NCBI GenBank assembly: GCA_035547915.1 | Contig: DASZTS010000144.1 | Location: 62,001 to 126,000 of the forward strand | DNA length: 64,000 bases | Origin: DASSFG01 sp035547915 | GTDB taxonomy: Bacteria > Planctomycetota > Planctomycetia > Pirellulales > JAICIG01 | Direction: 5' to 3' | Shown here: positions 34,754-43,869 of the stretch, piece by piece | How positions within the stretch are numbered: the first letter of the stretch is position 1 | Layout: every line of letters begins with the position of its first letter | The notes under the pieces: model-generated | Database searches by the model: none | What the model saw: only the letters and a program-made list of their open reading frames with translations | What the model was told of the DNA's origin: nothing | Position numbers and translations under genes: made by a program

Positions 34754-35459
34754 CGCCTGTTGCGCCGCCACTCGATACGCTCTTCTCCGCAGCGGAGCTG
34801 CTCGGTGCGATGCCGTTCGGCGCGCCTCTCTTCGGCGCGGCCGACGATTGGATGAAGTTCATCCCGCTCGTCGCCTTCTTGATCTACCTACTCAACCACT
34901 TCATCGGCATGAGCGCCAAGCAGCCGCAACGCCGACCCGGTGCGCCCGAGGCGCGGCCCGATCCGCGCGTCGCGCGTCCGCGCCCGCCCGCGCGGCAGGA
35001 CGTGACCGACGAAGTGGCCGAATTCCTCAGGAAGGCGGCCGAGAAGCGCCCCACCAGCAAACCGGCCGCCGAAGTCCGCCCGGCACAAGCACGGCGCGTG
35101 GCGACTCCCGAGGTCGTCGAGGCGCGTGTCGTTCCCGAGCTGCCGTCGAACCGCTGGCCCGAGCCCGTGCGGCCGAACGTCGACAACCGCGAGCTGTCGG
35201 GCCGCGGCGAACGTCTGACGCACGTCGAACAGACGGAAGCCGCGTTCCAGGCCCACATGCAGTCGCTCGACCATACCGTCGGTCGGATCAACGAGTCGGC
35301 CGCGAATGCGCCGCCGGCCGGCAGCCCGGCCGAATCGGCACAGCAACCCGCCGAACCCCCGGCCAACGAACTGTTCGCCGCACTGGTGGCCGACCCGCAG
35401 AACCTGCGGCAAGCGATCATTCTCAGAGAAATCATCGAACGTCCCGTGGAGAGATGGTA

Positions 35460-35460
<1 letters not shown>
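34750..35460 (+). CDS. Single-helix protein coupled to floA
   Basis: The 236-aa protein starts MTPVAPPLDTLFSAAELLGA and has one membrane helix (FIPLVAFLIYLLNHFIGM). A long Pro/Ala/Arg-rich cytosolic tail follows, with DEVAEFLRKAAEKRP and a C-terminal FAALVADPQNLRQAIILREI helix. ATGA overlap with floA and TAATG overlap with the next gene make a tight operon. It may be a flotillin partner; inferred from coupling. Confidence 0.65.
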
Positions 35461-36377
<917 letters not shown>

Positions 36378-36850
36378 ACGCCCGCGCGCGTAACTCCGCG
36401 ATGGGCATGCTCTGTTCGGTAGGCGATGCGCTCGGTGACCCCTGGGAGGGATGAGACGGCGTGACGAAAGGGCCTCTCGTGAAACGGCGTTTCTTGCAGT
36501 TCGGCCTGCGGACACTGCTCGTCGTGACGACGGCGGTGGCCATCTGGCTCGGGTTCTATGTCGAGAGGGCGCGGCGGCAGCAAGCGGCCGTGCGGGCCAT
36601 TCGCGCGGCGGGGGGCTGGGTGCACTACGACTTCCAAGAGCAGCCGCCCGGCTCGGGCACATTCGACATACAGGCCCGCCCCGGCCTGCCGGCATGGCTG
36701 GTCGACCGGATCGGCGAAGACTTCCTGTTCACCGTGGTCGACGTCAACCTGGTCTACAGCAACGATTCGGGTCGCCATGAGGACAACCTGAACGTGTCTG
36801 GCGACACGCTACGGCACGTCGCCGACCTGCCGAAGCTGAAGAAACTCTTA

Positions 36851-36949
36851 CAGCAACCGACAAAACCGGATCGAGCTGCAAAAAATCGGCGTTCCACGGC
36901 CGATTTTTGCCCCACGGCGCTCCGGCTTCCAGGTTTTGTCAGCCGCTCT
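36851..36949 (+). mobile_element. MITE-A copy in the LRR gene
   Basis: 99 bp, starting CAGCAACCGACAAAACC and ending TTTTGTCAGCCGCTCT, flanked by TA (36849-36850, 36950-36951). Taking it out rejoins KKLL to VWQDQ in frame. Confidence 0.9.
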
Positions 36950-37520
36950 TAGTCTGGCAGGATCAGGCCACGGACGAGGGGCTGAAATATGTCGGCGGCC
37001 TGCGAGATCTTGAAGATCTCCGCATGTGGGGCGCTTCGCTGGTGACCGACGAAGGTATCTCCCATCTGGCGGGTCTCAAGAAACTGAAATGGATCCATAT
37101 CGACAACTCATGCATCACAGACCGGTCATTGGAGATATTATCTCGATTGCCGGCCTTGGAAACGCTAGCCCTGCAATCCAACTATTTCACGGATACGGGG
37201 CTCTCTCACTTACGGGGCAAGACGCAGGTCCGTTCGCTTTGGGTGGGTCAGCCCTTGGCCGGGACGGGCATCACCGACGAAGGGGTCGCCTTTCTGGCCG
37301 AACTGCCCAACCTGGAGGAACTCGATCTGCAAAATACAAAGATCACCGCCAAGTCGTTGGAGCATCTCCGTGGTCGACTGACCAAGTTGAAGATGTTGGC
37401 GATCGGAGGCACGCACATCGACCGCCTGGCAGTCCGGCATTTTAGAGCAACCGACAAAACGGATCGAGCTTCGAAAAATCGGGGTAGTGTCCCAACCCCT
37501 GCGGGTGTTGGGACACTACC

Positions 37521-37811
37521 AAAATCGTTGCCACGCTTCTGGGTGACGACCAAAAAAATCTAGACACGAGGACCGCGACAGCCATTCATGCGTTTCGTTG
37601 TCGCGCCAGAGCGGCGGGGGTGCCATTCGCTGACTACGAGGCGTTTATGGAAGAAGTCATTGACCCACTCGTGAAGCCCGGCACCCCCGACGGGTTCGAT
37701 CGTGCAATAACAGCTCTGGCGACAATGGAGGCAGCCTTCCCCAAACCCGAGCCAAAGGCCGACGCGAAGCCCGAACCCAAGAAAGCCGCCGAACCCACCC
37801 CGGCTGAATAG
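37521..37811 (+). pseudogene. 5'-truncated gene at the left end of the 850-bp element
   Basis: An open frame begins right at the terminal hairpin and reads KIVATLLGDDQKNLDTRTAT, then FADYEAFMEEVIDPLVKPGT, and a charged tail KPEPKADAKPEPKKAAEPTP. A GTG at 37620 could start a 63-aa product. The frame upstream of it also looks coding, so the gene has lost its beginning. Family not recognised. Confidence 0.45.
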
Positions 37812-37838
37812 CCGCCCCGCCGAGGCTAGAATCAGGGG

Positions 37839-38117
37839 ATGCACCAGAACCCTTCCAAAGCCCCACGATGCACCGAGCAGAAGGGGAAGTGGCGGTCGCC
37901 AGAAGCAATTTGGCTAACCGCCTTCACGACACTCAGCACCGTGGGCCTTAGTGTCGGCTACCTGATCGCCCTTGCTCAGCGACAGCCGGATGGACTCGAT
38001 TTTATGGATCAGGTCGTGCCGTTTGGAGGGGGGGCAGTGGGAAGCGTCGCGTGCCTTGCGTGGGTAATCTGGGTAAATCGCCCGAAGTCCGACCATGTAT
38101 CAGGGACACAGGAATAG
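37839..38117 (+). CDS. Small two-helix membrane protein in the 850-bp element
   Basis: The 92-aa protein begins MHQNPSKAPRCTEQKGKWRS, a relative of the MDENPYKAP head. It has two helices (AFTTLSTVGLSVGYLIALA; FGGGAVGSVACLAWVIWV). The gene in the same place of the related segment at 59407-59670 is unrelated in sequence. Function unknown. Confidence 0.5.
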   Translation: MHQNPSKAPRCTEQKGKWRSPEAIWLTAFTTLSTVGLSVGYLIALAQRQPDGLDFMDQVVPFGGGAVGSVACLAWVIWVNRPKSDHVSGTQE

Positions 38118-38133
38118 CGCGCTGCCCTCTGGC

Positions 38134-38271
38134 ATGGACGAGAACCCGTACAAGGCGCCGAGAGAAGAAGTAATCTCACAAGCGAAGCCGGCTCGCCCGA
38201 TCGTCACAGTCAAGGGACTTGGCACCGCAATCATCGTGGAAGTCGGAATCGGGATTCTCGTTCCCCGCTAG
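38134..38271 (+). CDS. Short MDENPYKAP protein in the 850-bp element
   Basis: The 45-aa product starts MDENPYKAPREEVISQAKPA and has one hydrophobic segment (TAIIVEVGIGILVPR). It lies 16 bp after the 92-aa gene. From its stop codon onward the sequence matches, for about 70 bp, the end of the MDENP gene at 59180-59371. It may be a shortened member of that family. Confidence 0.45.
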   Translation: MDENPYKAPREEVISQAKPARPIVTVKGLGTAIIVEVGIGILVPR

Positions 38272-38495
38272 GCAGTCGTTTCAGGGTTTTTGCTTGACGG
38301 GGTGGTAGCAACGCAGGTGTTGGGACACTACCAAAATCGGCGTTTCACAGCCGATCTTTGACCCACGGCGCTCCGGCTTCCAGGTTTTGTCAGCCGCTCT
38401 TGGGAATACGCTGCCGAAGTGCCAGGTGAGTCATTGAAGGGATATGATTGCCTGGAGGGGCATGGCGCTTCGATTCGTCAGGAAGGAGTTGCATC

Positions 38496-39065
38496 ATGCG
38501 CAAGTGGAACGCCATCGGGCTGCTCGTCCTTGTGCTGCCGGCACCGGCGACGACTGCCGACGAGCCGGCGCAGACCAAACCCAAACCGCCCGTGTGGGTG
38601 CACGTGTCGTTCTCGGTCGAGGAGTACGACCCGTCGACGCCGTCGAAGGCGACGATGCGCTGCGTGCTACGGAATGACACCCGGCGCGGTGTGCATGTGC
38701 CGGTGGGATTCGACGGCGGATACGTTCAAGTGCAATCGGGCCTCATGACCCTGATTAAGCACACGCGAGAGAAGGAAGACGCCAAGCTGGTCTGGGTCGA
38801 ACCGGGACAGGAGCAGGTCGTGTTCGAGTTGCCGCTGGACGACATTTTTCTCGTGGCGGAGAACAATCAGCCGAAGTGGCACTGGCATTGGATGCGCCGA
38901 CCCGAACCCCCGCGTTCTCCCATCCACAAATACCGCCAGCCGGGCTTCCTGGACGAAGCGATCCTCATCGTCAGTCTCGACCTGGGCGGTTCGGTCCTCA
39001 AATCCGAGGCAGGCGTCTTGAAGGTGAAGCCGCCCGCAGGCGAACAAGCACCCGACGAAAAATAA
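38496..39065 (+). CDS. Secreted hypothetical protein
   Basis: The 189-aa protein has a signal peptide (MRKWNAIGLLVLVLPAPATT). A beta-sandwich-like domain follows, WVHVSFSVEEYDPSTPSKAT then LRNDTRRGVHVPVGFDGGYV. GGAAGGAG lies upstream of the ATG. No family recognised. Confidence 0.55.
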   Translation: MRKWNAIGLLVLVLPAPATTADEPAQTKPKPPVWVHVSFSVEEYDPSTPSKATMRCVLRNDTRRGVHVPVGFDGGYVQVQSGLMTLIKHTREKEDAKLVWVEPGQEQVVFELPLDDIFLVAENNQPKWHWHWMRRPEPPRSPIHKYRQPGFLDEAILIVSLDLGGSVLKSEAGVLKVKPPAGEQAPDEK

Positions 39066-39150
39066 CGTCCGCGGTCTCGATCGCCCGCACCTGACCTCCC
39101 AGGTCCAGGTGGGAGAGGGAATGTATGGCGTCGTCGGGGGAAAGTTACGA

Positions 39151-39513
39151 TCAGTCCGACGGGGCCGACAACCGGGGCGGCCGAGCCCATTCGATGTGTC
39201 CGTCGCGTTCGATCTGCACACTCGCCCCATCGGCATTGGCCATCAACATGATCGCCGGCGCGCCCTTCTGCGACGTGCCGTAGACGGTGAACTTGCACAG
39301 GCCGTCCTTCGCGACGCTCCACCCACCGCGGACCTCGCCGTCGTTGTCGACGAGTTGGAGGCTTTTGGAACGGACCACGTCTTGGACCGAGTCTTTGCCG
39401 TCCTTACCTCCCATCACCCACGGCAGCACCATCCCGACCACGGCGACCACGACCGCACGACGGAGCCAGCGATTCTGCGACTCCAAGCGAGTCAAGCGAG
39501 CTTCGACCGACAT
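39151..39513 (-). CDS. Membrane-anchored protein with coiled-coil head
   Basis: Starting MSVEARLTRLESQNRWLRRA, the 120-aa protein has a short heptad region, one membrane helix (VVVAVVGMVLPWVMGG) and a beta-rich tail (SLQLVDNDGEVRGGWSVAKD). The tail resembles the repeated beta units of other secreted planctomycete proteins. A longer frame to 39756 is unlikely. Confidence 0.6.
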   Translation of the reverse strand: MSVEARLTRLESQNRWLRRAVVVAVVGMVLPWVMGGKDGKDSVQDVVRSKSLQLVDNDGEVRGGWSVAKDGLCKFTVYGTSQKGAPAIMLMANADGASVQIERDGHIEWARPPRLSAPSD

Positions 39514-39791
39514 TGCGTTCCCCCTTTCTCTAAAACTGTCTCCGGCGCAGTCAGAATAGGCTAGCAACGGCCCCCGTGCAAATTCTTGACCCTGCCGCGG
39601 CAACTCGGCACTTCGACCACGCCCCGCCACCCAGCCGTCTCTGCGCCCACGATATAATCGTCGACAGAGCGATACTTCTATTATACGTCGCTGAGCAAAC
39701 GTAAGTGTGATCAAGCGCCCGCGATCAGAAACCTGCTCTCTCTGACAGACGACCACGCGTTAATCGAACCTCTATGCGACCGAATTGCTTG

Positions 39792-39892
39792 AGAGCAACC
39801 AACAAAACCACATCGCGCTTCAAAAAGATCGGCGTGTCACCGTCGATTTTTTTCCCACGGCGCTCGGGCTTCTGGGTTCTGTCAGCCGCTCT
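39792..39892 (+). mobile_element. MITE-A copy at the start of the glycosidase-like gene
   Basis: 101 bp, flanked by TG on both sides, ending one base before the GTG start at 39894. It reads in frame with the gene, so an ATG at 39774 now gives an extended N-terminus. Confidence 0.8.
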
Positions 39893-39893
39893 T

Positions 39894-41147
39894 GTGAAAG
39901 CCTGCTTGCCGATCGCCATCGCGCTCGGCACGCTGTGCTCCGAGTTCGTCAGCGCCGGCGAGGGCGAAGTCGACGCCACAACGATTCGACAAAAAGTACT
40001 TTGTGGCTACCAGGGCTGGTTCCGCTGTCCGGGCGATTCGGCTCACGAAGGGTGGCGGCATTGGAGCCGCGATCAGAAGCGGATCGCGACCGAGACGCTC
40101 GCCTTCGAGATGTGGCCCGACCTGAACGAATACGACGACGATGAAAAATATCCGGCGGCCGGCTTCACCGAGCGCGATGGTGAGCCGGCGTATCTGTTCA
40201 GTTCCGCCAATCGCAAAACGGTCGAGCGGCATTTCCGCTGGATGCGGGAGTACGGCATCGACGGCGCCTTCCTACAACATTTCGTGGTCGATCTGCCGGG
40301 CGGGCCGCTCGCCGATCGTTACGCATCTCGCAAGCAGGTGCTCGAACACGTGGTCGGTGCCGCCCGCACGACGGGTCGCGTGTGGGCCCTGACCTACGAC
40401 GTGGCCGGCATGCCGGGCGACAAGATCTTCGAGGTGCTCACCGCCGACTGGAAGAAGATGGTCGAGGATCGCATCACCGCCGATCCACGTTACCTCACGG
40501 AGGGCGGACGACCCGTCGTGCACGTCTGGGGATTTTATAAGAACAGTCCCGGCAATGCGATGACGGCCGAGTTGGCCCACCGGCTGATCGACTTCTTCCG
40601 CGCGGAAGGTCCCTACTCGGCCTATCTGATCGGCGGCGGCGACTGGGACTGGCGGCGCGACGCGGAGTGGCAGAAGATCGTCTTCCGCTTCAACGCCTAC
40701 TCACCCTGGAACGTGGGCAACTACGCCAAGGACGCCGACGGCGTGGTGCATGCCTCGATGAGCTGGTGGGAGGCCGACAAACGGGCCTGCGAGGAGCGGG
40801 GCGTGCTCTGGCTGCCGGTGGTCTATCCCGGCTTCAGTTGGGACAACCTCAAGCGCAAGCCGCCCGGCACCACGATCATTCCGCGCAACGGTGGTCGATT
40901 CTTCTGGGAGCAGTTCTACGAGTTGTCGCAGCTCGGGACGGGCACTGTCTGCATCGCCATGTTCGACGAGGTCGACGAAGGGACGGCCATCTTCAAGGTC
41001 AGCAACCAACCTCCCTCGCCGGGCCACTTCGTCACCTACGACGGGCTGCCCTCCGACTGGTACCTGCGGCTCGCCGGCGAAGGCGCCAAAATGCTCCGCG
41101 GCCAACGTCCGACGCAGAAGACGATTCCGCTCGAAACCGGCAAGTAG
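39894..41147 (+). CDS. Secreted GH99/GH71-like glycoside hydrolase domain protein
   Basis: From GTG 39894 the product has a signal peptide ((M)KACLPIAIALGTLCSEFVSA) and 417 residues. The motif QKVLCGYQGWFRCPGDSAHE, a YGIDGAFLQHFVVDLPGG strand, and GDWDWRRDAEWQK match the planctomycete/Bacteroidetes proteins with similarity to GH71/GH99. SMFD-type acid residues appear in IAMFDEVDEGTAIFK. It probably acts on a polysaccharide outside the membrane; specificity unknown. MITE-A sits just before the start and separates the gene from its own leader. Confidence 0.75.
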   Translation: MKACLPIAIALGTLCSEFVSAGEGEVDATTIRQKVLCGYQGWFRCPGDSAHEGWRHWSRDQKRIATETLAFEMWPDLNEYDDDEKYPAAGFTERDGEPAYLFSSANRKTVERHFRWMREYGIDGAFLQHFVVDLPGGPLADRYASRKQVLEHVVGAARTTGRVWALTYDVAGMPGDKIFEVLTADWKKMVEDRITADPRYLTEGGRPVVHVWGFYKNSPGNAMTAELAHRLIDFFRAEGPYSAYLIGGGDWDWRRDAEWQKIVFRFNAYSPWNVGNYAKDADGVVHASMSWWEADKRACEERGVLWLPVVYPGFSWDNLKRKPPGTTIIPRNGGRFFWEQFYELSQLGTGTVCIAMFDEVDEGTAIFKVSNQPPSPGHFVTYDGLPSDWYLRLAGEGAKMLRGQRPTQKTIPLETGK

Positions 41148-41182
41148 TCTGGCAATTGCCGGCGGCGACGCCTGTTCTACGA

Positions 41183-42223
41183 TCAGAGCTGTAGGTTCAG
41201 GCCGTCGGTGTCGAGGTGGAGGAGGGGGAGCTCGCAGACGATGCGGAAGCCCCACATGTGAAAGCGGCGGTCGGCCCGCGCGCTCAAGCGGTCCGACGAT
41301 CGCACGCGCGCAGCCACGTTATACCAGCCGCCGCCGCGTAACACATGATCCTTTCCGGTCTGCGGGCCTTGGGGGTCGTCTTCGGGCGACTTTGAGTAAT
41401 AGTCGTCGTCGTAATAATCCGAACACCATTCGGTCACGTTACCGTGCATGTCGTAGAGGCCGAACGCGTTCGGGCGAAAGCGGCCCACCGGCGCCGTAAA
41501 AATATAGCCGTCGCTCGCCGCCAGGAAGGGGAACGGTACCTTCGTCTTCCTCTTCTTGTCCTTGGCGGTGATGTAAACCAATCTCGCGTTCGGCATATGG
41601 CCATGAGCGGTGGCGTCGGCGACGTTGGCCACGAGGGGTAATTTCTCGGGGTCATTGCCGTTGTGATACAGCGTGGTCGTGCCCGCCCGACAGGCATATT
41701 CCCACTCGGCCTCGGTGGCCAGGCGATACGTCTTCCCCTCCTTCTCGCTCAGCCATTTGCAGAAGGCCGTGGCGTCGTTCCAGCTCACGAACACGACGGG
41801 GTGGTTGAAGTTGATCGCCCAGCCCGGGCTCCAGGGGACGAAGCTGCGCGACTGGACCAGCTTGTCTCGCGCGTCGTAGCTCCAGTTGGGGCGACCATCG
41901 CGCTCGCTGTCGAGCTTGTAGTGGGCGTCGTGATAGAACGTCAGAAACTGCCCGAGCGTCACCTCATAGGCACCCATGTAGAAGCCGCGGTTGATCCGCA
42001 CATGATGCCGCGGTGTTTCGCCAGAAAACCAACTCTTCTTGGCGTAGGCGAAACGCGCCATCGATGTCGCCACATCTTCGTTGGCGCCCATCATGAATTC
42101 GCCCGGTGGGACTAAAACGAGCTTCATGCCGATCGAGTTTGTGACCGTCTCGGCGGCCATGCCGGTTGTGCCCAGCAGGGCCACGAGAAGCGGGCACAAC
42201 TTGAACGTCAAACGATAACGCAT
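41183..42223 (-). CDS. Secreted formylglycine-enzyme-like (SUMF1) domain protein
   Basis: The 346-aa protein has a signal peptide and the FGE-sulfatase fold: NSIGMKLVLVPPGEFMMGAN, YEVTLGQFLTFYHDA, HPVVFVSWNDATAFCKWLSE, RLATEAEWEYACRAG and DMHGNVTEWCSDYYDDDYYS. The late segment RGGGWYNVAARVRSSDR lacks the Cys pair of true formylglycine-generating enzymes. It is therefore unlikely to activate sulfatases and more likely a binding or carrier domain. Confidence 0.85.
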   Translation of the reverse strand: MRYRLTFKLCPLLVALLGTTGMAAETVTNSIGMKLVLVPPGEFMMGANEDVATSMARFAYAKKSWFSGETPRHHVRINRGFYMGAYEVTLGQFLTFYHDAHYKLDSERDGRPNWSYDARDKLVQSRSFVPWSPGWAINFNHPVVFVSWNDATAFCKWLSEKEGKTYRLATEAEWEYACRAGTTTLYHNGNDPEKLPLVANVADATAHGHMPNARLVYITAKDKKRKTKVPFPFLAASDGYIFTAPVGRFRPNAFGLYDMHGNVTEWCSDYYDDDYYSKSPEDDPQGPQTGKDHVLRGGGWYNVAARVRSSDRLSARADRRFHMWGFRIVCELPLLHLDTDGLNLQL

Positions 42224-42588
42224 CGATCGACCAACGAACGCCTGGTCACAATGGCCGTCTCAATATTACGGGCCCCCCGGCCCACCGTGAATGGTGGACG
42301 ACCGATACGTCCTGACAGCCGGAACGAAGAGTTGAAAAATAGCCGGGCGATCACCGATAGAAAGGGCAGCAGCCGGCGAGCGTGTTAACGGAGTTGTAAT
42401 GAGATATGCGGTTGGCGTTGGGACACGCCCTGCGGCGGACCTCAGCGTGCCCGCCTGTCGAGTCGCGTTCTCGGCTCGCCCATCCCCGCTCGTGCGTCAT
42501 CCTGACATCGGATTGCCCGATGCGTCACCGCGCGTCGGTGGCGGGGGCCAAATGAGCGAGCGAACCAGCACGCAAAGAATACCGTTGC
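42224..42588. other. Gap between two minus-strand genes
   Basis: About 365 bp. The right part (42497-42620) holds a protein-like frame, VLWCISLSNGILCVLVRSLI, in another frame from the next gene, so it may be that gene's lost C-terminus. The left part shows no feature. Confidence 0.4.
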
Positions 42589-42945
42589 TCAACGAGATGC
42601 ACCACAGGACCGACCGACACGCAGCAATTCGGCAATGGCGGAAAGATCGTCGTTGATGTCGGCGTAGGTGCTCAACGGGTAGATGAAGATGGACACGCCC
42701 ACGGCCCCCAAAAACGCCGGCACGGCGGTCCATGTCCAAAACGCTCGAAACCGTCCGGTCGACATGCATGCCGTCATGATCGAAACCGAGGCAAAGAGCA
42801 CCGACAGCGACCCCAACGCCAAGCACGACCACGGAGACGGTTCGGCCACCATCGCCCCGACCACGGCGGCGACGGAGGCGGTCGCCACGAGCATCACGCG
42901 GATCGAGAATTGGAAGCGGCGCGGATTGCTCGCGATGTCGGCCAC
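42589..42945 (-). CDS. Small membrane protein with RRFQFSIRVML start
   Basis: The 118-aa protein reads MADIASNPRRFQFSIRVMLV and has about four helices. It stops after VGRSCGASR. A frame beginning near 42620 on the same strand has one more helix and could be its original end, which suggests a frameshift. Part of the QFS-type motif group. Function unknown. Confidence 0.55.
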   Translation of the reverse strand: MADIASNPRRFQFSIRVMLVATASVAAVVGAMVAEPSPWSCLALGSLSVLFASVSIMTACMSTGRFRAFWTWTAVPAFLGAVGVSIFIYPLSTYADINDDLSAIAELLRVGRSCGASR

Positions 42946-42973
42946 CCTGCTTCTGGGGGAGCGGGTCGGTCTA

Positions 42974-43266
42974 AGAGCGGCTGGCAGAGCCGGGAAGCGG
43001 AGCGCCGTGGGCGAAAAATCGGCCGTAAAACGCCGATTTTTGTGGAGCTCGATCCGGTTTTGTCGGTTGCTCTAAGAGTGGTTGCCTGAAGCTGGAAGCC
43101 CGAATGCCGTGGGAAAAAATCGTGAAACGTGGATTTTCTGGAGTGCGATCCGGTTGTCGTTGGTCGCGCTAAAGCCGCTGGCGAGAGCGGAAGCCCGAGC
43201 ACTGCGCCAAAATCGGCCGAGAAACGCTGATTTTCAAGAGCGCGATCCAGTCGTCACCCGTTTCTC
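42974..43266 (-). mobile_element. Three MITE-A copies in tandem
   Basis: Copies at 42974-43072 (well kept), 43075-43169 and 43172-43266 (decayed) lie head to tail, sharing a TA at each join (43073-43074, 43170-43171). All are in minus orientation. They lie upstream of the small membrane-protein gene. Confidence 0.75.
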
Positions 43267-43347
43267 TGAGGAGCCGGGGTGGCCGGATCCTTGCTCTTTC
43301 TTTAAGAACATTGCCGAAGTGGGCCTGATAGAAAAGAATGGCATGGA

Positions 43348-43719
43348 ATGGAAGCTCAGCCAGGCGGCAATGTGAGCGGTTCTACCAGTGCGGACGCGGA
43401 ACGCGCGGGGACGGCCATGCGCCGACCCTATGTGAGCGTGATGACGGTGGTCTGGGTCGCGGCCGTCGTCGGGGCGTTGTTCACCGGCATGGCCATCCAA
43501 CAAGAGATCGATCGGCCGATCTCGATCGGTCACACCCGCGCCGCGGTACGCTCGAAGAAGAGCGTCCGCTATGTTTCGACGGAAATCGTCCAATTCCGCG
43601 ACGGCAGCAAGTGGCAGAGATTCGATCCCGACGAGCCCGCCAACGACGAAGCGGCCGCCGGACTGGGAACCAATTCCGTCTCGTCCTCGCGCCCGCGCCT
43701 GCAGGGCAAGCTGCCCTAG
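43348..43719 (+). CDS. Small single-helix protein
   Basis: A 123-aa protein with an N-terminal tail, one helix (VSVMTVVWVAAVVGALFTGM) and a soluble end. An internal start at 43417 (MRRPYVSVMTVVWVAA) is equally plausible. No family recognised. Confidence 0.4.
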   Translation: MEAQPGGNVSGSTSADAERAGTAMRRPYVSVMTVVWVAAVVGALFTGMAIQQEIDRPISIGHTRAAVRSKKSVRYVSTEIVQFRDGSKWQRFDPDEPANDEAAAGLGTNSVSSSRPRLQGKLP

Positions 43720-43869
43720 GGCCGGGGTTCTCGATCAAGGCGGCGACCCGGGGGAGAACTTTGCCAGAGTCCCCGCGAGTACTGGCCATTGAATGCAGCA
43801 TCGCACGAGAACTGCTCGCTCGATTCGCGCCCAGATCCACCGCGTGGCTACCGAAACCGGCCGTGCTGA

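Larger units (their letters stand above)
37483..38332. mobile_element. 850-bp cargo element with GGTAGTGTCCCAAC ends
   Basis: The ends are inverted copies: GGTAGTGTCCCAAC at the left and GTTGGGACACTACC at the right. The 8-bp sequence AAAATCGG, part of MITE-A, is duplicated on both sides (37475-37482, 38333-38340). The first 38 bp form a closed hairpin, with a second inverted end at 37507-37520. It holds one 5'-truncated gene and two small membrane-protein genes but no transposase, so it would be moved in trans. Confidence 0.75.
37445..38400 (+). mobile_element. MITE-A copy split by an 850-bp insertion
   Basis: The left 38 bp (37445-37482) and right 68 bp (38333-38400) together form a standard MITE-A, with AAAATCGG present twice at the break. 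The outer flanks are TA on the left and TG on the right. It interrupts the end of the LRR gene. Confidence 0.85.
36461..38437 (+). pseudogene. Leucine-rich-repeat protein broken by two MITE-A insertions
   Basis: The gene starts (V)TKGPLVKRRFLQFGLRTLL, a membrane anchor of the QFxLRTLL type, and leads into LRRs. It is cut at KLKKLL by MITE-A (36851-36949). It resumes as VWQDQATDEGLKYVGGLRDL with five more LRRs and is cut again after AVRHF at 37444. The last piece after 38402 reads RNTLPKCQVSH and stops, the usual LRR-protein end. Removing both insertions with their 2-bp duplications gives one 306-codon frame. At present only truncated pieces can be made. Confidence 0.85.

Noticed and set aside
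37483..38332. Integron cassette array with attC-like TCCCAAC/GTTGGGA ends
   Set aside because: The ends do not fit the RYYYAAC/GTTRRRY cores, there is no integron integrase, and the 8-bp duplication fits transposition instead.
42405..42440. A further end of the GGTAGTGTCCCAAC family (GTTGGGACACGCC)
   Set aside because: Only about ten bases match and no partner end or duplication is visible.
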